From contig DICM01000036.1 of NCBI GenBank assembly GCA_002416285.1, positions 13,200 to 47,966 on the forward strand: a stretch of DNA of 34,767 bases. The letters are read 5' to 3'. This document shows positions 30,758 through 34,767 of this stretch, in pieces. Position numbers and translations under genes: made by a program. Position 1 is the stretch's first letter. Every line of letters begins with the position of its first letter. This stretch comes from Caryophanales bacterium UBA5026 (GTDB lineage: Bacteria > Bacillota_I > Bacilli_A > RF39 > UBA660). The notes beneath the pieces were generated by a model that was not told the DNA's origin, did no database searches, and saw nothing but the letters and a program-made list of their open reading frames with translations.

Positions 30758-31373
30758 GTACTCCCTCCAAGATTTCTTTTACAGGGCCATAACTCTTGCG
30801 ATAGCCGTCAATTAATCCATACTCATGGATTGCTTCTAAATGCTTTTTTGTCGGATATCCTTTATGATGACCATATCCATATTGTGGATATTTTTTATCA
30901 AGATCATACATCATCTTATCTCTTGTTACTTTTGCTAAAACACTGGCTGCTGCAATACTAATACTTTTACTATCCCCTTTGATAATAGAAGTTGTTGGAA
31001 TGTCTAGTTCTAAAGGCATCGCATCGATTAAAACATGTTCTAGTGGTAATTGCTCCTCTACTTGTTTAATCGCATCTTTCATTGCCAATTTTGTTGCTTG
31101 ATAAATATTTACTTCATCAATTATCTCTGGATCAATGATTCCTATTCCATAAGCTAAAGCATGCTCTTTGATATAAACGGCGTATTGTTCTCTCTTTTTT
31201 TCAGTTAATTTTTTAGAATCAGTTAATCCTTCCAAAATAAAATCTGTTGGTAGTACACAACAACAAGCAACAACAGGACCGACAAGAGGACCCCTTCCCA
31301 CTTCGTCGACCCCGCCAATGTATTTAATTCCTTTTTGTTCTAATTCGTGTTCAAACAAATATAAGTCTTCCAT
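30750..31373 (-). CDS. rnhB: Ribonuclease HII
   Basis: A 207-residue RNase HII, which removes RNA from RNA-DNA hybrids and single ribonucleotides misplaced in DNA. The catalytic motif GGVDEVGRGPLVGPV (Asp23, Glu24), LTDSKKLTEKKRE, HVLIDAMPL (third acidic residue) and AAASVLAKVTRDKMM (fourth, Asp) with YPQYGYGHHKGYPTKKH are all present. The start at 31373 lies 3 bp after the CmpB-like gene, whose end (GGAG) supplies its ribosome-binding site. Confidence 0.96.
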   Translation of the reverse strand: MEDLYLFEHELEQKGIKYIGGVDEVGRGPLVGPVVACCCVLPTDFILEGLTDSKKLTEKKREQYAVYIKEHALAYGIGIIDPEIIDEVNIYQATKLAMKDAIKQVEEQLPLEHVLIDAMPLELDIPTTSIIKGDSKSISIAAASVLAKVTRDKMMYDLDKKYPQYGYGHHKGYPTKKHLEAIHEYGLIDGYRKSYGPVKEILEGVHG

Positions 31374-31376
31374 AAG

Positions 31377-32066
31377 TCATCTCCTCTTAATTCGTATTTG
31401 AAGATTGGGGAATGCATTGAAAAGACGTCGATACAAGATTGATCTTTTCCGTAACTCCCTTTTTACATTTGCAGTAATTTGTCTTAATACGACTTCTACC
31501 TGTGATGATACTTCTTCCGTATTATCACCTCCAAGTGTCACAGCCAATGAGTGCACTTTATTCATGACAAAGAACGAAATAATATTATCTAAAAGAAAGA
31601 GAATAATTAAAAGATAGGTAATGATTGTAATCCAAGTTGAAGGATAAAAATTTAAAAACTGTAAGAAAAAAGGATTCAAAACTTTTAATATTAAGACCCC
31701 ACCAAACCCAAAGAACAAAGAATTAGTCAGACAAACTCTTCCATTTATGTTAGCAAATTTATGATTGTAACTCCACCATCTTGCACCGAATAATTTCTCC
31801 ATTCCATAGCTTGTTATATATTCTAAAACAGAGCAAAGAATGGTAGCTAGAAGAAAGAGTAAAAATTGATTTTCAATAGATCGTAAAACAATTGTCATAA
31901 TTAAAGCACCATATCCGTAAATTGGACAGTAAGGACCAATTAAGAAACCCCTATTTACCAAATGACGTTTTTCAATCGTTTTTAAAGTTGACTCCATCAA
32001 CCAGCCAAGTACGGAATAAATGATGAATATTAAAAAGAATGTTTCTATGTTTGTTACTAATTTCAT
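31377..32066 (-). CDS. CmpB-like membrane protein (putative ABC-transporter type IV, PF06541)
   Basis: A 229-residue membrane protein. Family motifs are YSVLGWLMES, VNRGFLIGPYCPIYGYGAL and ARWWSYNHKFANINGRVCL. I count five to six hydrophobic helices in the first ~170 residues; the C-terminal ~60 residues are basic and probably cytoplasmic. The family is named a putative ABC transporter type, but no ATPase or partner gene is nearby, and its substrate is unknown. It is the first gene of the operon with rnhB, DHH and MBL genes. The start at 32066 is clear of other frames. Confidence 0.82.
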   Translation of the reverse strand: MKLVTNIETFFLIFIIYSVLGWLMESTLKTIEKRHLVNRGFLIGPYCPIYGYGALIMTIVLRSIENQFLLFLLATILCSVLEYITSYGMEKLFGARWWSYNHKFANINGRVCLTNSLFFGFGGVLILKVLNPFFLQFLNFYPSTWITIITYLLIILFLLDNIISFFVMNKVHSLAVTLGGDNTEEVSSQVEVVLRQITANVKRELRKRSILYRRLFNAFPNLQIRIKRR

Positions 32067-32120
32067 GTTTTCACCTTAATTTATTTTACTATGAAATACT
32101 TACTTAAAGCAATCTTTTTT

Positions 32121-32147
32121 CACACTCTATGAATAAATACATATAAT
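32121..32147 (+). promoter_or_regulatory. Possible sigma-K-like promoter of the Gly/Met-rich gene
   Basis: CATATAAT (32140-32147) matches the sigma-K -10 pattern CATANNNT. CAC (32121-32123), 16 bp upstream, could be the short -35. The match is modest, but the gene's composition is coat-like and cotE is present. Confidence 0.35.
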
Positions 32148-32170
32148 TTATTAGATAGGAGTGTGTATGT

Positions 32171-32548
32171 GTGAAGAAAGATCGAAATTGTGGTTCAGCT
32201 ATGGCGACCCCTTATCCTGTCTACTCTAATATGGGTATGATGCCAGGATATGGTGCACCAGGAGCAATCGGACCAGCACCAGGTGCAGTTATTCCAATGC
32301 CTGGAATGGGTGGCATGGGTGGCATGGGACCTATGATGCAAAGCCCAATGATGATGACACCAGTTACAACTATTGGTTCTGGTGGGGTTACCTCCAATAC
32401 TATGGAACAACAAATGAATACGATGCAACAACAGATAAATTCACTAGAACGTCGTGTTAATACACTAGAAAATATGGTAAATCAATCTAACTCTATTAAT
32501 TATTCAGGATCAGGTCAATATAATAGTTCAAATTATCAAATAATGTAA
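32171..32548 (+). CDS. Gly/Met/Pro-rich protein with C-terminal coiled coil, possibly spore-coat-like
   Basis: A 125-residue low-complexity protein starting with GTG at 32171, behind AGGAG. Residues 15-70 are rich in Gly, Met, Pro and Ala (MGMMPGYGAPGAIGPAPGAV, then PGMGGMGGMGPMMQSPMMM). Residues 78-108 form a short coiled coil (MEQQMNTMQQQINSLERR, then VNTLENMV), and a Ser/Asn-rich tail follows. There is no signal peptide. A flexible Gly-rich part joined to an oligomerising coil is seen in coat and exosporium proteins, so a role in the spore surface is a reasonable guess given cotE and a sigma-K-like -10 box. No family is recognised. Confidence 0.7.
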   Translation: MKKDRNCGSAMATPYPVYSNMGMMPGYGAPGAIGPAPGAVIPMPGMGGMGGMGPMMQSPMMMTPVTTIGSGGVTSNTMEQQMNTMQQQINSLERRVNTLENMVNQSNSINYSGSGQYNSSNYQIM

Positions 32549-32575
32549 AAAAACTAGCTTTTGCTAGATTTTTTT
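32547..32575. terminator. Bidirectional terminator
   Basis: CTAGC (32554-32558) and GCTAG (32563-32567) around TTTT, flanked by seven A on one side and seven T on the other, lie between converging genes. Confidence 0.75.
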
Positions 32576-33167
32576 ATTTTAATTTTAAAATAGTATTTTT
32601 TTGACCACTCAATTGTGTTTCATATAGAATTATACCTTTTCCTTTTTCAAATATTCTTTTAATTTTATAATCTCTTTCAATAGGTTTATCCTTCTCATAG
32701 TCTATTACCTTTTGTGTCGATACAATCGTAATTTTATTATTCTTCATTTCTGTTACTTCATAGTTAATTAATCCATCGACACTTTGATAAGTTAATCCTA
32801 CATATGGAAGACTAGTCAAGATTTCAGTGGCAATCTCTTCAGAGACTAATTGGTTATCTCGATAGGATTTACCAGATTCTACAATCTTATCTTCGGTTAT
32901 TTCATAAATCCGATTTACTGTTACCTTCTCTTGATCTACATAAGATATTGTTATGGTTGTTTGACCTTCTTGAGTAGATACTTTCACAGTTGCCTTTGTC
33001 TTCGCACCATTTATTTGATAAGTGTATTTTTGATCTTTGCTCGGAAATAATTCCAATAGACTTCCGATACTAGTTTCTTTTTCTTTAACTTGTTTTTTAT
33101 CTACAATTTTAAAACATACGAAGACGAAAACCAGTATGATGAGTAATGTTATGATTATTTTTTTCAT
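32574..33167 (-). CDS. Membrane-anchored extracytoplasmic protein, unknown family
   Basis: A 197-residue protein. One hydrophobic helix at residues 3-20 (KIIITLLIILVFVFVCF) without a lipobox anchors or exports it. The rest is beta-rich and highly charged, with repeated short strands (TYQINGAKTKATVKVS, TITISYVDQEKVTVNRIYEI). It reads like a small extracellular beta-sheet protein of the DUF-type accessory genes that follow large surface proteins. It starts 1 bp after the gene ending at 33169, so the two are co-transcribed with the right-edge surface protein. Function unknown. Confidence 0.7.
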   Translation of the reverse strand: MKKIIITLLIILVFVFVCFKIVDKKQVKEKETSIGSLLELFPSKDQKYTYQINGAKTKATVKVSTQEGQTTITISYVDQEKVTVNRIYEITEDKIVESGKSYRDNQLVSEEIATEILTSLPYVGLTYQSVDGLINYEVTEMKNNKITIVSTQKVIDYEKDKPIERDYKIKRIFEKGKGIILYETQLSGQKNTILKLK

Positions 33168-33168
33168 A

Positions 33169-33576
33169 TTATTTCTCCTTCACTATTTCAAATTTTACCT
33201 GTTTGACTGTTTCATAGTTTCCAACAAAACCGGTTGCGAATACCTGTTCTTTCACCGTAATATTTTCAACTACTTGAACGGTATTTTTAATCTCATTTCC
33301 TGTTTCATCTAAAAAGATAATTTTGATGGTAATGGATGCAATATCCTTTTTACTCTTTACATTGGCTGTCAAAGTAGTAATGCCGTTCTCATATTTTAAT
33401 TGCGCTTTTGAAAAAGTGATGTTTTCAATTTCAATATCTTTTTCAATCGTTCCATTTTCTACAGTGGACTCTCGTTTATCTTCTACTCTTTTTTTATTGT
33501 TATTTACAATAATGATGATCATAGAAGCAATACTGATCAGCAGTATTACTCCTATGATGATTTGTTTTTTCTTCAT
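33169..33576 (-). CDS. Membrane-anchored protein with FxLYD-like domain
   Basis: A 135-residue protein. A hydrophobic helix at residues 5-23 (QIIIGVILLISIASMIIIIV) is followed by a basic linker and an extracytoplasmic beta domain of about 85 residues (ENITFSKAQLKYENGITTLT, NVKSKKDIASITIKIIFLDE). The alternating strands and the TGNEIKNT-like turn resemble FxLYD domains of surface proteins. It lies 9 bp after the large repeat protein and 1 bp before the next gene, an arrangement suggesting a helper for the surface protein. The function is inference. Confidence 0.68.
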   Translation of the reverse strand: MKKKQIIIGVILLISIASMIIIIVNNNKKRVEDKRESTVENGTIEKDIEIENITFSKAQLKYENGITTLTANVKSKKDIASITIKIIFLDETGNEIKNTVQVVENITVKEQVFATGFVGNYETVKQVKFEIVKEK

Positions 33577-33585
33577 AACTCCTCC

Positions 33586-34767
33586 TTATGGTTGTGGGGT
33601 AATTTCATATAAATAAAAATTAGTTCCGCTTCCCCATTGACGAATATACCTAGTTCCTTGTGGAATTGTGTAAACACCTTCCAATGTGACTGTACCCCAT
33701 GCATTATTACTTATTGTACTAATAAGATTTTTCTGTTCATCTAGAAAGCTAAAATTAATATAAGCAATACTTGAATTAGTCGCACCACCTTTAATATAGA
33801 TCTTCTTTCCTTCCATACTAGAGTCTATCTTTAAATATTTATCATATCCAGCAAAAGATGTGTTAATATCTCCATCATAAGCTGCTGCCCCAATTGCATC
33901 GGTTACATTCGCTGTATAACTAGATGTGATTCTTGTTTCATTTCCATATTGATCAATACCCTTCGCATAAATCGTCTCTCCTTGATTAACCCGGACTGCT
34001 TGATCTTGATAATTCAGCCATTCTCCAGTTGTCCCAATACGGTATAGTCTTTGAACACTGGTCGGAAAATAGTTAATGGTTACCATCTGATACGGACTTC
34101 TAATTGCTTTTGTTGAATCCGCATGCAACAACATATATCCATTCGTTGCTACAAATGTTGGTTCTGTTGCCGGAAATATCTCATATAAATAAAAATTAGT
34201 TCCGCTTCCCCATTGACGAATATACCTAGTTCCTTGTGGAATTGTGTAAACACCTTCCAATGTGACTGTACCCCATGCATTATTACTTATTGTACTAATA
34301 AGATTTTTCTGTTCATCTAGAAAGCTAAAATTAATATAAGCAATACTTGAATTAGTCGCACCACCTTTAATATAGATCTTCTTTCCTTCCATACTAGAGT
34401 CTACCTTTAAATATTTATCATATCCAGCAAAAGATGTGTTAATATCTCCATCATAAGCTGCTGCTCCAATCGCATCACTTGGTAGTCCGACTGTTTTGGT
34501 AGCGGTTACTTCAAGTCCCGTACTTGTCTTCACACTCTTCGCTTTGATCGTTCCAGTTGCTAACTTAAACTCTCCTGTATATTCTACCCATGTTGCTCCA
34601 TTATCCAAACTATAATAGTTCTTAATGTCCGTTCTACTGTCGTACACAATCGTTGTTTTCGAATCGAGATCGACTCCATAACTCGTTAAAATCGGATATC
34701 CTGCATTTGAGTTGATCACTGGTACTTTTGGTGCATCGATATCTAAACTGAGTACTTTGTAGGTCTC
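33586..34767 (-). CDS. C-terminal part of a large repetitive surface protein (5' end outside window)
   Basis: The frame is open from the right edge to 33586, about 393 codons; its true start lies beyond the window (the GTG at 34719 is internal). Two almost identical domains (about 98 residues, with DGDINTSFAGYDKYLK, KIYIKGGATNS and QWGSGTNFYLYEI) alternate with chitobiase-C-like modules (YYSLDNGATWVEYTG; RLYRIGTTGEWLNYQ). It ends right after the second copy. It resembles the modules in the left-edge and 16544 proteins, so it is probably a prepilin-type or secreted adhesin, with a role in binding surfaces or glycans as inference. Confidence 0.72.
   Translation of the reverse strand, partial: ETYKVLSLDIDAPKVPVINSNAGYPILTSYGVDLDSKTTIVYDSRTDIKNYYSLDNGATWVEYTGEFKLATGTIKAKSVKTSTGLEVTATKTVGLPSDAIGAAAYDGDINTSFAGYDKYLKVDSSMEGKKIYIKGGATNSSIAYINFSFLDEQKNLISTISNNAWGTVTLEGVYTIPQGTRYIRQWGSGTNFYLYEIFPATEPTFVATNGYMLLHADSTKAIRSPYQMVTINYFPTSVQRLYRIGTTGEWLNYQDQAVRVNQGETIYAKGIDQYGNETRITSSYTANVTDAIGAAAYDGDINTSFAGYDKYLKIDSSMEGKKIYIKGGATNSSIAYINFSFLDEQKNLISTISNNAWGTVTLEGVYTIPQGTRYIRQWGSGTNFYLYEITPQP
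33605..33900 (-). repeat. Copy A of a 296-bp near-identical direct repeat
   Basis: It matches 34181-34476 with about three differences, at a constant offset of 576 bp (192 codons), in frame within the right-edge surface protein. Confidence 0.9.
34181..34476 (-). repeat. Copy B of a 296-bp near-identical direct repeat
   Basis: Partner of 33605-33900. The differences seen by eye change LKID to LKVD and two third-base positions, so the duplication is recent or kept alike by gene conversion. Confidence 0.9.

Noticed and set aside
34719..34767. GTG at 34719 as the start of the right-edge gene
   Set aside because: The same frame stays open and protein-like (VLSLDIDAPKVP) to the window edge, so the GTG is internal.
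1..34767. Mycoplasma-type code with TGA as Trp
   Set aside because: TGA ends genes in ATGA overlaps (28215 and 29617 regions), Trp is written TGG throughout, and murein genes are present.
1..34767. rRNA, tRNA, or insertion sequence with transposase
   Set aside because: I saw no cloverleaf, rRNA segment or transposase-like frame. Small RNAs cannot be excluded by eye.

Overview
The window comes from an AT-rich, low-GC Gram-positive chromosome with the standard code: the ATGA overlaps at 28215-28218 and 29617-29620 use TGA as a real stop. SigH, a clear CotE homologue behind a sigma-E-like promoter, RbgA, Mini-RNase III, KhpA, UppP and a MurF/Ddl operon point to a spore-forming member of Bacilli, probably an uncultured gut lineage near Erysipelotrichia/RF39. 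That placement is inference. I saw no rRNA, tRNA or CRISPR array.

Layout. Positions 1-1135 hold the N-terminal part of a prepilin-type surface protein that runs off the left edge. Positions 1199-4247 carry a metallophosphoesterase, a coiled-coil protein, sigH and rlmB. Two plus-strand genes (4345-7373: a frameshifted membrane protein with an HExxH motif, and an unusual cell-wall amidase) separate rlmB from mrnC and rbgA, although mrnC-rlmB-sigH is a conserved neighbourhood in Firmicutes. Positions 8763-14044 are an accessory island of eight small unrelated genes, all on the minus strand, upstream of rbgA. After it come a large coiled-coil protein (14321-16264) and a second prepilin-type protein (16544-18082). 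A murein operon follows (22371 to 18183: alpha/beta hydrolase, membrane-fused MurF, Ddl, RpiB-like), then uppP, rpsP-khpA, cotE, a HAD phosphatase, three small accessory genes, a two-component system, and the operon CmpB-like protein/rnhB/DHH phosphoesterase/small ORF/MBL hydrolase. The right end has a Gly/Met-rich coat-like protein, two secreted or anchored proteins, and the C-terminus of a large repeat protein that enters from the right edge.

The most interesting structure is the island. Three intergenic segments (R1-R3) are decayed copies of the ribosome-binding site and first ~55 codons of rbgA. Most gene junctions also carry a short AT-rich inverted repeat, ACAAATT-GT-AATTTGT or a close variant, directly after a stop codon and just before the next ribosome-binding site; the same element precedes rbgA. 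The simplest reading is repeated insertion of one- or two-gene cassettes at the 5' end of rbgA. Each insertion would supply a replacement 5' end and displace the old one outward. No recombinase gene is present, so one would have to act in trans. I do not know of a described system with this layout.

Other notable points are an A9 frameshift in the HExxH gene, an amidase lacking its usual first zinc histidine, a 296-bp near-identical repeat in the right-edge protein, a surface module split by two inserted domains in the second pilin-like protein, and an acetyltransferase with a good ribosome-binding site but no normal start codon.
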